From contig NZ_JBBIUQ010000013.1 in the NCBI RefSeq assembly GCF_037440165.1, forward strand, positions 1-64,000: DNA of 64,000 nt, read 5' to 3'. Every line of letters starts with the position of its first letter. Positions within the stretch are counted from its first letter, which is position 1. This stretch comes from Ignavibacterium sp037440165. Lineage in GTDB: Bacteria > Bacteroidota > Ignavibacteria > Ignavibacteriales > Ignavibacteriaceae. This document shows, piece after piece, positions 45,253 through 54,202 of the stretch. A model generated the notes under the pieces. The model had not been told where the DNA came from and did no database searches. It saw only the letters and a list, made by a program, of their open reading frames with translations. The position numbers were made by a program, and so were the translations under genes.

Positions 45253-45600
45253 ATGCCAAGATCTAAAAATAAAGTTGCTTCGCACAGACGCAGAAAGAAA
45301 ATTCTTTCACTTGCAAAAGGTTACTGGGGTGCGAGAGGTAATGTTTATACTATTGCAAAAAATTCGGTTGAGAAAGGATTACTTCACGCATACCGTGATC
45401 GTAAACTTAAAAAGAGATCATTCAGACAACTTTGGATTACCAGAATCAATGCTGCTGCAAGAATTAATGGTACAACTTACTCAAGATTAATTGATGCACT
45501 AAACAAAAAAGGTGTTGAAATTAATCGTAAAGTACTCGCTTCACTTGCTCTTGAAAATCCAAATGCTTTTACTGAATTAGTTAAGTTTACACAGAACTAA
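45253..45600 (+). CDS. rplT: Ribosomal protein bL20
   Basis: A 115-residue 50S assembly protein. MPRSKNKVASHRRRKKILS and AKGYWGARGNVYTIAKN match the N-terminal extension, and RLIDALNKKGVEINRKVLA the globular part. In E. coli L20 represses its own operon by binding leader RNA; no matching structure was found upstream here. The ribosome site AAGAGG precedes the ATG. A 12-bp hairpin follows the gene. Confidence 0.97.
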   Translation: MPRSKNKVASHRRRKKILSLAKGYWGARGNVYTIAKNSVEKGLLHAYRDRKLKKRSFRQLWITRINAAARINGTTYSRLIDALNKKGVEINRKVLASLALENPNAFTELVKFTQN

Positions 45601-45606
45601 TTTTAA

Positions 45607-45646
45607 CCCTCAGAGAAATTTTGAATTTATTCTTTTTCTCTGAGGG
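45607..45646 (+). terminator. Hairpin between rplT and pheS
   Basis: CCCTCAGAGAAA (45607-45618) pairs perfectly with TTTCTCTGAGGG (45635-45646) around a 16-nt loop. No clean T run follows, so it may be a processing or attenuation site rather than a complete terminator. Confidence 0.55.
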
Positions 45647-45670
45647 CATTACTTTAAATAACGATGAAAT

Positions 45671-46684
45671 ATGCTTGAAGAAATAATTAACCAAATTCAG
45701 AATCAGTTCGATACTGATATTAAACAAGCTGACTCATTAAAAAAACTTGAAGAGATCAGAATTAAATATCTTGCACGAAATGGTTCTGTAACCCTTCTCT
45801 TCGACAAACTTAAAGAAGCATCAAAAGAAGAAAAGCCACTTCTTGGAAAAAAGCTAAACGAACTTCGCAATTCCGTAACAGAAAAATTTAACGCTAAAAA
45901 GGAAGAACTCGAAAAATCAGAAACTGCTTCCAAAGAGTTTATTGATTTAACACTTCCGGGTAAATCTGTTAAACTTGGGAGCAAACATATTCTCACTCAA
46001 ACACTCGAAGAGATAAAACAAATTTTCAAATCAATGGGCTTTTCTGTATTTGAAGGTCCAGAACTTGAATCAGATTATTACAATTTTGAAGCTTTAAATT
46101 TCCCTGCAGATCATCCCGCAAGAGACATGCAGGATACATTTTTTATAAATGAAAAATTTCTGCTGCGAACACATACATCACCTGTCCAGATTAGAGTTAT
46201 GGAATCAATACATCCACCTGTTCGTGCAATTATGCCGGGAAGAGTTTATCGTAACGAAGCAATTAACGCAAGGAGTTACTGCACTTTTCAGCAAGTTGAA
46301 GGTTTGTATGTTGATACCGATGTTACCTTTGCTGAATTGAAAGGAACTTTAGTTTCATTTGCGAAACAATTTTATGGAAGCTCACTTAAATATAGATTCA
46401 GACCAAGCTTCTTTCCATTTACCGAACCAAGTGCAGAAATGGATATTACTTGCTTCATTTGTAATGGCAAAGGATGCCGCATTTGTAAAAACTCCGGTTG
46501 GCTCGAAATTCTTGGCTGTGGTATGGTTGATCCGAATGTGTTTAAGTATGTGAATTACGATTCCGAAAAATATATTGGTTATGCCTTTGGAATGGGAATA
46601 GAAAGAATAGCTTTATTAAAATATGGAATAAATGATATTCGTTTATTCTTCGAAAATGATTTAAGATTTTTAAAGCAGTTTTAA
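45671..46684 (+). CDS. pheS: Phenylalanyl-tRNA synthetase alpha subunit
   Basis: Catalytic subunit of the (alpha-beta)2 synthetase. A coiled-coil N-terminus (1-90) precedes the class II core: FPADHPARDMQDTFF, LRTHTSPVQIR, GRVYRNEAI (motif 2), the Cys-rich CFICNGKGCRICKNSGWLE common to bacterial PheS, and GMGIERIALLKYG (motif 3). The length is 337 aa. It begins 70 bp after rplT, after the hairpin, and ends 4 bp before pheT. Confidence 0.98.
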   Translation: MLEEIINQIQNQFDTDIKQADSLKKLEEIRIKYLARNGSVTLLFDKLKEASKEEKPLLGKKLNELRNSVTEKFNAKKEELEKSETASKEFIDLTLPGKSVKLGSKHILTQTLEEIKQIFKSMGFSVFEGPELESDYYNFEALNFPADHPARDMQDTFFINEKFLLRTHTSPVQIRVMESIHPPVRAIMPGRVYRNEAINARSYCTFQQVEGLYVDTDVTFAELKGTLVSFAKQFYGSSLKYRFRPSFFPFTEPSAEMDITCFICNGKGCRICKNSGWLEILGCGMVDPNVFKYVNYDSEKYIGYAFGMGIERIALLKYGINDIRLFFENDLRFLKQF

Positions 46685-46688
46685 GATT

Positions 46689-49091
46689 ATGAAAATTTCA
46701 CTTAACTGGTTAAAGCAATACATAGACCTTAATGAGATCTCTACTAAAGAAATTGTTGATAAACTAACAATGTCAGGTCTTGAGGTTGAGGATGTTGTTG
46801 ATGAAAATGAACTTTACAAAAATTTGATTGTAGCGGAAGTCAGATCAGTAGCGAAACATCCGAATGCCAATAAGCTTACTGTTTGTGAAGTTTATGATGG
46901 TAAAGAAACTTTGCAGGTAATTTGCGGTGCACCTAATGTTGCAGCAGATCAGAAAGTTGTGTTTGCACCTATCGGAACAATAATTCCAAATGGAAATTTT
47001 CAAATTAAAAAAGCAAAGATTCGCGGAGTTGAATCAAATGGAATGATTTGCGCCGAAGACGAATTACTATTAAGTGATGATCATTCTGGAATAATGGTTC
47101 TTGATTCAGATCTTAAACCAGGCAAACCAATCACTGAAGCATTAAATCTTAACGATGTAATTTTTGAAATTGCTGTTACTCCAAATCGTCCGGATGCACT
47201 TTCGCATGTTGGTGTTGCCCGCGATTTATCTGCTCTGTTTAATCGTGATCTCAATTTACCTGAAATCAACTTGAAAGAGTCGAAAGTTAAAGCTGAAAAT
47301 ATTGCTTCAGTTGAGGTTTCAGATTTCGTTAATTGTCCGCGTTACTCTGCTACAGTTGTGATGAATGTTCAGATTAAAGAATCACCTGAGTGGTTAAAAA
47401 ACCTTTTGACAAAAATTGGTTTACGACCAATTAACAATATTGTAGATGTTACAAATTTTATATTGCACGAGTTGGGACAACCACTGCATGCTTTCGATCT
47501 CGATTTGCTTGAGGGCAAAAAAATTATTGTTAAAAGCACTGAACAGGAAAATGAATTTGTTACACTTGATTCGAAAGAAAGAAAACTTCCGCCGAACACT
47601 TTGATGATTTGTGATGCGAAAAGGGAAGTAGCTATTGCAGGAATTATGGGTGGTGAAAACAGTGAAATAAATCCTTCAACAAAAAATATTTTAATTGAAA
47701 GTGCTTACTTCAATCCATCAAGTATCAGAAAAACTTCAAAGGCATTGCAGCTAAGCACTGATTCATCATACAGGTTTGAAAGAGGAACAGATCCAAGTAT
47801 AACCAAATACGCAGCTGAAAGAGCTGCGCAGCTTATTGCTGAACTCTCCGGTGGAGAAGTTGCTGATGGTATATTGGATGTTTATCCCAAGGTAATTGAA
47901 AGAAAAGAAATCACTTTAAGATATCAACGCGTTACAAAAATTCTTGGCTACGAAATTTCAAAAGAAAAAATTCATCAGATTCTATCACGACTTGGTTTAG
48001 CGTTAAAAGATATTGATGAAAATTCATTACTCGTTTCAGTTCCAACATTTCGTCCTGATCTTGAAAGAGAGATTGATTTGATTGAAGAAATAGCAAGAAT
48101 AAATGGCTACGATAATATTCCTGTTGTTCCAAAGATTAATATTACACTTGAAAAGAAAACTGATCAGCAGAAGTTTGAAGATGATGTCAGGATTATTATT
48201 TCATCACTTGGATTTTTTGAGATGATTAACAATCCCCTTGAATCTGAATGGGAAGCAAGGTTAACAGGCAATCCAATATTTCTTGCAAATCCACAAAGTG
48301 CTGAAATGAGTTGTCTCAGAACATCTCTGTTTGCAGGAGGATTAAATTCAGTAAAAAGAAATTTGAATTACGGAATCCGAAATATGATGTTGTTTGAAGT
48401 TGGAAATGTATTTCAGAAGAAATCTGATTCCACAATAAATACTTTTGATGATATTTCAGAAAAACAAAATCTGATTTTGATTTTATCCGGTAATGAAGAG
48501 GAAAAATCCTGGTACAATGAAGAAAAGAATTTCGATTTCTATTCACTCAAAGGTTTTGTTAATTCATTTATTCAGAAAATTTCGCTTGACAATCAGCTAA
48601 CTGATTCATATTATTCAAGTGAAAATGAAATATATAGTTATCACTTTACCAAAAATTTCAAAAATCAATTAATTGGGAAAGGTGGTAAAGTTAAAAAAGA
48701 TGTTCTTAGTAAATTTGATATAAATCAGGATGTTTTTGTATTTGAATTTGATTTGTCAGCACTAAAGCAAATTACTCCTGATGTCAAGAAATATATTGAA
48801 CCGCTTAAGTTTCCGAAAATAATAAGAGATTTTGCTTTCGTTTTTGATAAATCAGTCCAATATCTTGATGTAAAGAATTTTATATTGGAAAAAGCATCTT
48901 CTCTATTGAAGAGCGTAGAGTTGTTTGATATTTTCGAAAGAGAAAGTTTAGGCAGTGATAAAAAAAGTATGGCATTTACTCTTGAATACTATGATGAATC
49001 AAGGACTTTGACAGAAGATGAAGTTGATAAAGATTTTAATTATCTTATAACTGAGATTTCTAAAAAATTTAATGCAAAACTGAGAGGATAA
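46689..49091 (+). CDS. pheT: Phenylalanyl-tRNA synthetase beta subunit
   Basis: The 800-aa editing and tRNA-binding subunit. The order is: tRNA-binding OB fold (VAKHPNANKLTVCEVYDG, about 55-72), B3/B4 editing domain (NNIVDVTNFILHELGQPLHAFD), B5 domain (KILGYEISKEKIHQILSRLG), a class II-like domain, and the C-terminal ferredoxin-fold anticodon-binding domain (FPKIIRDFAFVFDKSVQYLD). All are present and complete. The next gene starts 3 bp later. Confidence 0.98.
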   Translation: MKISLNWLKQYIDLNEISTKEIVDKLTMSGLEVEDVVDENELYKNLIVAEVRSVAKHPNANKLTVCEVYDGKETLQVICGAPNVAADQKVVFAPIGTIIPNGNFQIKKAKIRGVESNGMICAEDELLLSDDHSGIMVLDSDLKPGKPITEALNLNDVIFEIAVTPNRPDALSHVGVARDLSALFNRDLNLPEINLKESKVKAENIASVEVSDFVNCPRYSATVVMNVQIKESPEWLKNLLTKIGLRPINNIVDVTNFILHELGQPLHAFDLDLLEGKKIIVKSTEQENEFVTLDSKERKLPPNTLMICDAKREVAIAGIMGGENSEINPSTKNILIESAYFNPSSIRKTSKALQLSTDSSYRFERGTDPSITKYAAERAAQLIAELSGGEVADGILDVYPKVIERKEITLRYQRVTKILGYEISKEKIHQILSRLGLALKDIDENSLLVSVPTFRPDLEREIDLIEEIARINGYDNIPVVPKINITLEKKTDQQKFEDDVRIIISSLGFFEMINNPLESEWEARLTGNPIFLANPQSAEMSCLRTSLFAGGLNSVKRNLNYGIRNMMLFEVGNVFQKKSDSTINTFDDISEKQNLILILSGNEEEKSWYNEEKNFDFYSLKGFVNSFIQKISLDNQLTDSYYSSENEIYSYHFTKNFKNQLIGKGGKVKKDVLSKFDINQDVFVFEFDLSALKQITPDVKKYIEPLKFPKIIRDFAFVFDKSVQYLDVKNFILEKASSLLKSVELFDIFERESLGSDKKSMAFTLEYYDESRTLTEDEVDKDFNYLITEISKKFNAKLRG

Positions 49092-49094
49092 CCT

Positions 49095-49406
49095 TTGGTA
49101 GATTTTGCAAAATATGATTCATTGATTCAGGATTTAACTTTAATTGAATCTGAAGTTGCTGCAATAGTGGAGAAGCTTCAAATCTCTACTCAAAGAGAGC
49201 AGGAACTTGAGATTCAGCTGGCGAAAGTCAAACAGGAAAATGCTGTGCTGATGAAAAGAATCAGTGAATTAGAACATCAGTTAGAAAATACTCAGATAAA
49301 ATCTGAGAACGAGTATTTTGGTTCACTTAATTCAAAAGAGAAAGAAGTTTTAAAACAAAAAATCCAAAATTTAATAACAAGAATAGAATATCATTTAAGT
49401 TCTTAA
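49095..49406 (+). CDS. Small coiled-coil protein between pheT and zapA
   Basis: A 103-residue protein with no membrane segment. Residues about 15-75 form a heptad coiled coil (LIESEVAAIVEKLQIS, LEIQLAKVKQENAVL, ISELEHQLENTQ), and the end is a charged helix. It starts at TTG 3 bp after pheT and stops 31 bp before zapA. The length and shape recall the ZapB-type coiled-coil partners of ZapA, and that plus position suggests a cell-division role, but sequence identity is not recognisable. Treat the function as inferred. Confidence 0.7.
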   Translation: MVDFAKYDSLIQDLTLIESEVAAIVEKLQISTQREQELEIQLAKVKQENAVLMKRISELEHQLENTQIKSENEYFGSLNSKEKEVLKQKIQNLITRIEYHLSS

Positions 49407-49437
49407 TAAAATTGTTTTTTGATGGTAAGGACATTTA

Positions 49438-49734
49438 ATGAACGAAAAAAAGAAGCTGAAAATAAAAATCTTCGATAAAGAATATTCTCTGCTTGTAGAA
49501 AATGAAGAGATTGCAAAAGAGCTGGCAATCTATGTGAATAAAGTAATGGAAGAGACGAAAGAAGAATTACCTGATCAACCGGCTCAAACCATTGCAATAA
49601 TTGCATCTTTAAACATAGCATACGATTTATTTTTAGAGAAAAATAAAAACAGAGAATTCCTTATTCAGGCATCTGATAAGGTTAAAAGAATCAAGCTTCT
49701 TGTTAAACAAACCGAAATGTCCGATCCATCATAG
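49438..49734 (+). CDS. zapA: Cell division protein ZapA
   Basis: A 98-residue FtsZ-ring bundling protein. The N-terminal LKIKIFDKEYSLLVENEEIAKE fold (quoted in part) and the helix ELAIYVNKVMEETKEEL are the ZapA pattern, followed by PAQTIAIIASLNIAYDLFLEK and a C-terminal helix for tetramer formation. It lies just upstream of the 6S RNA gene, the same neighbourhood seen for ssrS in many bacteria, and then RNase Y. Confidence 0.9.
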   Translation: MNEKKKLKIKIFDKEYSLLVENEEIAKELAIYVNKVMEETKEELPDQPAQTIAIIASLNIAYDLFLEKNKNREFLIQASDKVKRIKLLVKQTEMSDPS

Positions 49735-49945
49735 GTTTTCCGCACTGCCGCTTACATAAATGGAAAACTAACAGTAAGACTAATTGGGAATGTGGACTTC
49801 GGCGTGTATTACAGGCCTCATTCCGACTCGTTCGGAAATTGTATCCCATAGGGATGCAGCAGTGGAAGTAAAAAGCGTTCGAGCACATAACCACCGTGGT
49901 AATTAGGGTTTTCCCTATTTATCCGACGGCAGTTGCGGACTTTAT
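49735..49945 (+). ncRNA. ssrS: 6S RNA (ssrS)
   Basis: A gene-free, structured region of about 205 nt between zapA and rny. Its ends pair: TCCGCACTGCCG (49739-49750) with CGGCAGTTGCGGA (49927-49939), one bulge, followed by a T run (TTATTTTTT) that would end the transcript. Inside are unpaired stretches flanked by short helices, such as GGGAATGTGG and CCCTATTTATCC, as in the open-promoter mimic of 6S RNA. 6S RNA sequesters the housekeeping sigma-RNA polymerase. The zapA neighbourhood is a known location for ssrS. The exact ends are uncertain. Confidence 0.82.
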
Positions 49946-49972
49946 TTTTTAAATTATGATGTCGGAGGAAAT

Positions 49973-51535
49973 ATGGATCTGATAATACTGATACCAATGA
50001 TTGCAGTTCTGCTTGCTTTGTTTTTCTATCTCGGTTGGTGGTTTAATTCTAAAGTTGGGAAAAAATCTATAGCATCCGCCGAAGCAAGAGCTGAACAAAT
50101 CATTCAGGATGCACAAAAGGAAGCTAACAACCTGAAACGTGAAAAACTTCTCGAAGTAAAAGATGAGTGGTACAAGAAAAAAGTCGAATTTGATAACGAA
50201 GTAAATCAAAAGAAACAGAAACTCGCTAATCTCGAAAAACAGTTACTCGCCCGTGAAGAAAACAGTGAAAAACGATACGACCTTATCATTCAGAAAGAAA
50301 GAGAAGTCAGAAAACTCGAAAAGGAGTTAGCCGAACTAAAAACTTCACTCGACCAGCGAGCCGAAGAAATTAAAAAACTCGAGGCTGAACAAAATGAAAA
50401 GCTTGAAAAAATTTCTGGCTTAACATCTGAAGAAGCTAAAAAGATTCTCATCAACAATATGATTGATGAAGCTAAAACTGATGCTGCTCAGATTGTTAAA
50501 GAAATTTATGACAAAGCAAAAGCTGATGCTAAAAAGGAAGCTCAGAAAATTATTGTTCAGGCAATTCAAAGAACCGCTGCTGATCATTCAATCGAATCCA
50601 CAGTTTCAGTGGTTCAGATTCAGAATGATGAAATGAAAGGAAGAATAATTGGTAAAGAAGGAAGAAATATCCGTGCATTTGAAGCTGTTACCGGAGTTGA
50701 TGTAATTGTTGATGATACTCCTGAAGCAGTAATTCTTTCTTCTTTCGATCAGTTCAGAAGAGAAATTGCAAGAGTATCACTCGAAAGATTAATTGCTGAC
50801 GGAAGAATTCATCCTGCAAGAATTGAAGAAGTTGTTCAGAAAACAACACAGGAACTTGAAGAAGAAATTCTCAGAGAAGGTGAAAACACACTTATGCAGC
50901 TTGGATTGCATAATATGCATCCTGAACTCGTTAAGCACATTGGTAAAATGAAATATCGTTCGAGTTACGGACAAAATTTACTTCAGCATAGTGTAGAAGT
51001 AGCATATCTTACAGGAATAATGGCTGCCGAACTCGGGCTTGATCCTGTCCTGGCAAAAAGAGCCGGATTGCTTCACGATGTTGGTAAAACGGTAGATAAA
51101 AGTGTCGAAGGACCTCACGCACTGATTGGATATGATTTAACCAAAAAGTTCAAAGAGCATCCGGCTGTTGTTAATGCGGTTGGTTCACATCACGAGGATA
51201 TTGAAATGGAACATCCGATTGCCGCATTAGTTCAATCTGCTGATGCAATAAGTGGTGCAAGACCTGGCGCAAGAAGAGAACCTCTCGAAAGTTATGTAAA
51301 GAGACTTGAAAATCTTGAAACACTTGCTCGATCATTTGAAGGAGTTGCAAAAACTTATGCAATTCAGGCAGGTCGCGAAATTCGTGTTGTAGTTGAAAAT
51401 GATAAAGTTGATGATGTCGTTGCAGACAGACTTGCCCGTGAAATTGCTCAGAAGATTGAAGAGGAAATGGAATATCCCGGACAAATTAAAGTTACGGTTA
51501 TCAGAGAAGTAAGAAAAATTGCATTCGCAAAATAA
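49973..51535 (+). CDS. rny: Ribonuclease Y
   Basis: Membrane-anchored endoribonuclease that starts mRNA decay. An N-terminal membrane helix (2-22) precedes a long coiled coil (about 35-150), a KH domain (GRIIGKEGRNIRAFEAVTG, about 222-240) and an HD domain with LLHDVGK (about 366-372). The 520 aa length is standard. The ATG has GGAGG as ribosome site. A strong terminator follows its stop, ending the thrS-to-rny region. Confidence 0.97.
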   Translation: MDLIILIPMIAVLLALFFYLGWWFNSKVGKKSIASAEARAEQIIQDAQKEANNLKREKLLEVKDEWYKKKVEFDNEVNQKKQKLANLEKQLLAREENSEKRYDLIIQKEREVRKLEKELAELKTSLDQRAEEIKKLEAEQNEKLEKISGLTSEEAKKILINNMIDEAKTDAAQIVKEIYDKAKADAKKEAQKIIVQAIQRTAADHSIESTVSVVQIQNDEMKGRIIGKEGRNIRAFEAVTGVDVIVDDTPEAVILSSFDQFRREIARVSLERLIADGRIHPARIEEVVQKTTQELEEEILREGENTLMQLGLHNMHPELVKHIGKMKYRSSYGQNLLQHSVEVAYLTGIMAAELGLDPVLAKRAGLLHDVGKTVDKSVEGPHALIGYDLTKKFKEHPAVVNAVGSHHEDIEMEHPIAALVQSADAISGARPGARREPLESYVKRLENLETLARSFEGVAKTYAIQAGREIRVVVENDKVDDVVADRLAREIAQKIEEEMEYPGQIKVTVIREVRKIAFAK

Positions 51536-51547
51536 ATTTTTTTTCGC

Positions 51548-51581
51548 AGCTGTCTGAGAAATAATCAGACAGCTTTTTTTT
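51548..51581 (+). terminator. Rho-independent terminator of rny
   Basis: AGCTGTCTGA (51548-51557), loop GAAATAA, TCAGACAGCT (51565-51574), then a run of eight Ts that ends at the base before the coaE ATG. Confidence 0.92.
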
Positions 51582-52181
51582 ATGAATAAAAGAATCACAA
51601 TTGGTATAACAGGCAGCATTGGTTCCGGTAAATCAGAGTTCACGAAGATTGCTGAAGATTCCGGATTTCCGGTTTTAAGTGCAGATGATATTTCAAAAGA
51701 AATTCTTGCAAATAATCCTGATGTAAAGAAACAGGTTATAAAAAAATTTGGTAAAGAATCATTTCTGAATAACACTCCGAATAAAAAATATCTTGCTGAA
51801 ATAGTTTTTAACAATCCTTTTAAACTTCGGGAACTTGAACGAATACTACATCCGTTAGTAATTAAAGAAATTAAAAAACGAAAAAAAGAAATTTTCAAAA
51901 AACATAATCTATTATTCATAGAATCAGCTTTGATTTATGAAGCTGATTTGGAAAATCTTTTTGATTTTGTCGTGCTTATCTCTGCAGACAGAGAAGTAAG
52001 ATTAAAAAGAAAATTATCACAAGGCATAAAGGAAGAGGATTTTATTAAAAGAGAAATGAACCAGATTCCTGATGAAGAAAAAAGAAAGCGGGCAGATTTT
52101 ATTTTTCAGAACAACGATACTATCGAAGAACTTCAGTCTAAATTTAACTTACTTCTTACACTTTTGTTAACTACAAAGTGA
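51582..52181 (+). CDS. coaE: Dephospho-CoA kinase
   Basis: The last step of coenzyme A synthesis, phosphorylating dephospho-CoA. The P-loop GSIGSGKS is at 11-18 and LSADDISKE follows; the lid has RKLSQGIKEEDFIKRE and the N terminus fits the family, so the ATG at 51582 is right. The length is 199 aa. The start lies directly after the T run of the rny terminator, leaving no room for a Shine-Dalgarno site on a terminator-downstream transcript, so how it is translated is unclear. Confidence 0.93.
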   Translation: MNKRITIGITGSIGSGKSEFTKIAEDSGFPVLSADDISKEILANNPDVKKQVIKKFGKESFLNNTPNKKYLAEIVFNNPFKLRELERILHPLVIKEIKKRKKEIFKKHNLLFIESALIYEADLENLFDFVVLISADREVRLKRKLSQGIKEEDFIKREMNQIPDEEKRKRADFIFQNNDTIEELQSKFNLLLTLLLTTK

Positions 52182-52266
52182 ATCAATCATTACACTTTCA
52201 AAAAATAAGTTTTATCTGGAATAGCATTTAAATTAAATTTGAGGCACAATTTTTCAGGAGTTTGCT

Positions 52267-53172
52267 GTGAATATCCTCAATCAACTCATCGTAAGCATCG
52301 TTCAGATGATGCCTAAGAACATAGTAGGTTTCTTTTCCAAAAAATATATTGCAGGCGAAAGTTTAGATGATGGAATCAAAGTAGTAAAACAACTTAATTC
52401 CAAAGGTATTTATGCAACAATGGATGTGCTTGGCGAAGCTGTTAAAAACAAAGAAGAATCCATTGATGCCAAAAACAAAGCAATGGAAGTCCTTGATGCG
52501 ATTGAAAAACATAAGTTAATGTCAAATCTTTCCATCAAACCAACACAAATGGGGTTACTGATTGATGAAGAATTTGCATATCAACAAATTCTGGAACTTG
52601 TAAGACGCGCCCGCGAGATTAATAATTTTGTTCGCATTGATATGGAAGATTCATCAACTACTGATATGACAATAAATCTTTACAAACGAATCTATCAGCA
52701 ATACAAAAATGTTGGAGTTGTTATTCAGGCATATCTCAAACGCTCGTTTGATGATGTGGTAGTTTTAAATAAACTTGGAACCAATTATCGTCTGTGTAAA
52801 GGTATTTATGTTGAACCAGCATCAATTGCAATTAAAGACAGGCAAGCGATCAGAGAAAATTATTTAAAGATACTCAAACAAATGTTCATCGATGGAAATT
52901 ATGTCGGAATTGCAACGCACGATAAATATCTTATTGATAAAGCATACAAAATGATAAGAGAGATGAATATTCCAAGAGATAAATTTGAATTTCAAATGCT
53001 GCTCGGAGTTAGAGAAGATTTACGCGATAAAATTAATAGCGATGGTAATAAGATTAGAATTTATGTCCCATTTGGTAAAGACTGGTATGCTTACTCCGTT
53101 AGAAGGTTAAAGGAAAATCCAAGTATTGCAGGACATATTGTGAAGAGTTTTCTTACATTAGGGAAAAGATGA
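52267..53172 (+). CDS. Proline dehydrogenase
   Basis: FAD-dependent first step of proline breakdown to pyrroline-5-carboxylate. A TIM-barrel of 301 aa, the monofunctional form, with the ATMDVLGEAV, VRIDMEDSS and KGIYVEP strands and WYAYSVRRLKENP, which holds the paired arginines that bind the substrate carboxylate. The start is GTG after a CAGGAG ribosome site. The partner P5C dehydrogenase is not in the window. It overlaps tsaD by 4 bp. Confidence 0.9.
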   Translation: MNILNQLIVSIVQMMPKNIVGFFSKKYIAGESLDDGIKVVKQLNSKGIYATMDVLGEAVKNKEESIDAKNKAMEVLDAIEKHKLMSNLSIKPTQMGLLIDEEFAYQQILELVRRAREINNFVRIDMEDSSTTDMTINLYKRIYQQYKNVGVVIQAYLKRSFDDVVVLNKLGTNYRLCKGIYVEPASIAIKDRQAIRENYLKILKQMFIDGNYVGIATHDKYLIDKAYKMIREMNIPRDKFEFQMLLGVREDLRDKINSDGNKIRIYVPFGKDWYAYSVRRLKENPSIAGHIVKSFLTLGKR

Positions 53173-54185
53173 TTGTTTTAGGAATCGAGACATCTTGCGA
53201 TGAGACTTCTGTTGCAGTTATTAAAAATGATTTACTTACTGCTAATTTGATTTCTTCACAACACTTTCATAAAAATTATGGAGGAGTTGTACCTGAGCTT
53301 TCAAGCCGTGCTCATTTACAAATTCTTAATCCACTTGTAAAATCAGCACTTGAAAAATCTTCTATTACATTAAATGAAGTAGATGTAATTGCTTCAACTG
53401 CAGGACCGGGTTTGATCGGAGCATTACTAGTCGGATTAACATATGCGAAAGGTTTAGCTTTAAGTCTGAGTAAAAAATTTGTTGCAGTTAATCATATTGA
53501 AGGTCACATCTTTTCTGGCTTTTTGATGGATGATAAACCTGAATTTCCATTTCTTGTTCTAGTTGTTTCTGGTGGTCATACACTATTGCTGCTTGTAAAA
53601 AGTTTTACTGAAATTTACAAACTCGGTTCAACAGTTGATGATGCTGCCGGAGAGGCTTTCGATAAAGTAGCTAAACTTTTAGGACTGGGTTATCCAGGTG
53701 GTCCGAAAATTCAGAAAGCGGCTGATATAGGAAATCCGGAAAGAATAATTTTCCCGGTTGCAGAACTTAAAGAGTCGTATAATTTTTCTTTCAGTGGACT
53801 TAAAACCTCTGTGCTTCGGTATGTTCAGCAGCAGGGAGGAATTGATAAAATAGATAACCAGCATATTGCAGATATTGCAGCAGCATTTCAATTCGCAGTG
53901 GTTAGAGCTTTAATACAAAAGTTGAAAAAGGCATTGGATAATTTTGATGTTAATTCCGTTTCAATAGTTGGAGGAGTTGCAGCTAACTCATTGTTAAAAG
54001 AAAAAGCAACTGAACTAGCTAATAAGTACAAAAAGAAAATTGTGATTCCTAATCTTGAGTTCTGTGGTGATAATGCAGCTATGATTGCATTTCGTGCAAA
54101 GACACTTTTTGAAAACGGAATATCACATAATCTTGATTATAAGCCATATCCGGCTTTAGATGAACATTCATTCCTTTCATTATAA
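53169..54185 (+). CDS. tsaD: tRNA threonylcarbamoyladenosine transferase TsaD
   Basis: Installs t6A at position 37 of ANN-decoding tRNAs with TsaB/E. GIETSCDETSVAV at 5-17, the metal-binding HIEGH (His109, His113) and VVSGGHT, then GGPKIQKAA and GGVAANSLL, all as in the family. The length of 338 aa is standard. It overlaps the proline dehydrogenase gene by 4 bp, but the functions are unrelated, so the coupling probably reflects genome compactness. Confidence 0.97.
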   Translation: MIVLGIETSCDETSVAVIKNDLLTANLISSQHFHKNYGGVVPELSSRAHLQILNPLVKSALEKSSITLNEVDVIASTAGPGLIGALLVGLTYAKGLALSLSKKFVAVNHIEGHIFSGFLMDDKPEFPFLVLVVSGGHTLLLLVKSFTEIYKLGSTVDDAAGEAFDKVAKLLGLGYPGGPKIQKAADIGNPERIIFPVAELKESYNFSFSGLKTSVLRYVQQQGGIDKIDNQHIADIAAAFQFAVVRALIQKLKKALDNFDVNSVSIVGGVAANSLLKEKATELANKYKKKIVIPNLEFCGDNAAMIAFRAKTLFENGISHNLDYKPYPALDEHSFLSL

Positions 54186-54202
54186 AATAATTTTCAGAAT
54201 AT

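Noticed and set aside
51332..51919. 195-codon minus-strand ORF across rny and coaE
   Set aside because: It lies antisense to two certain genes and looks like the shadow of their codon pattern.
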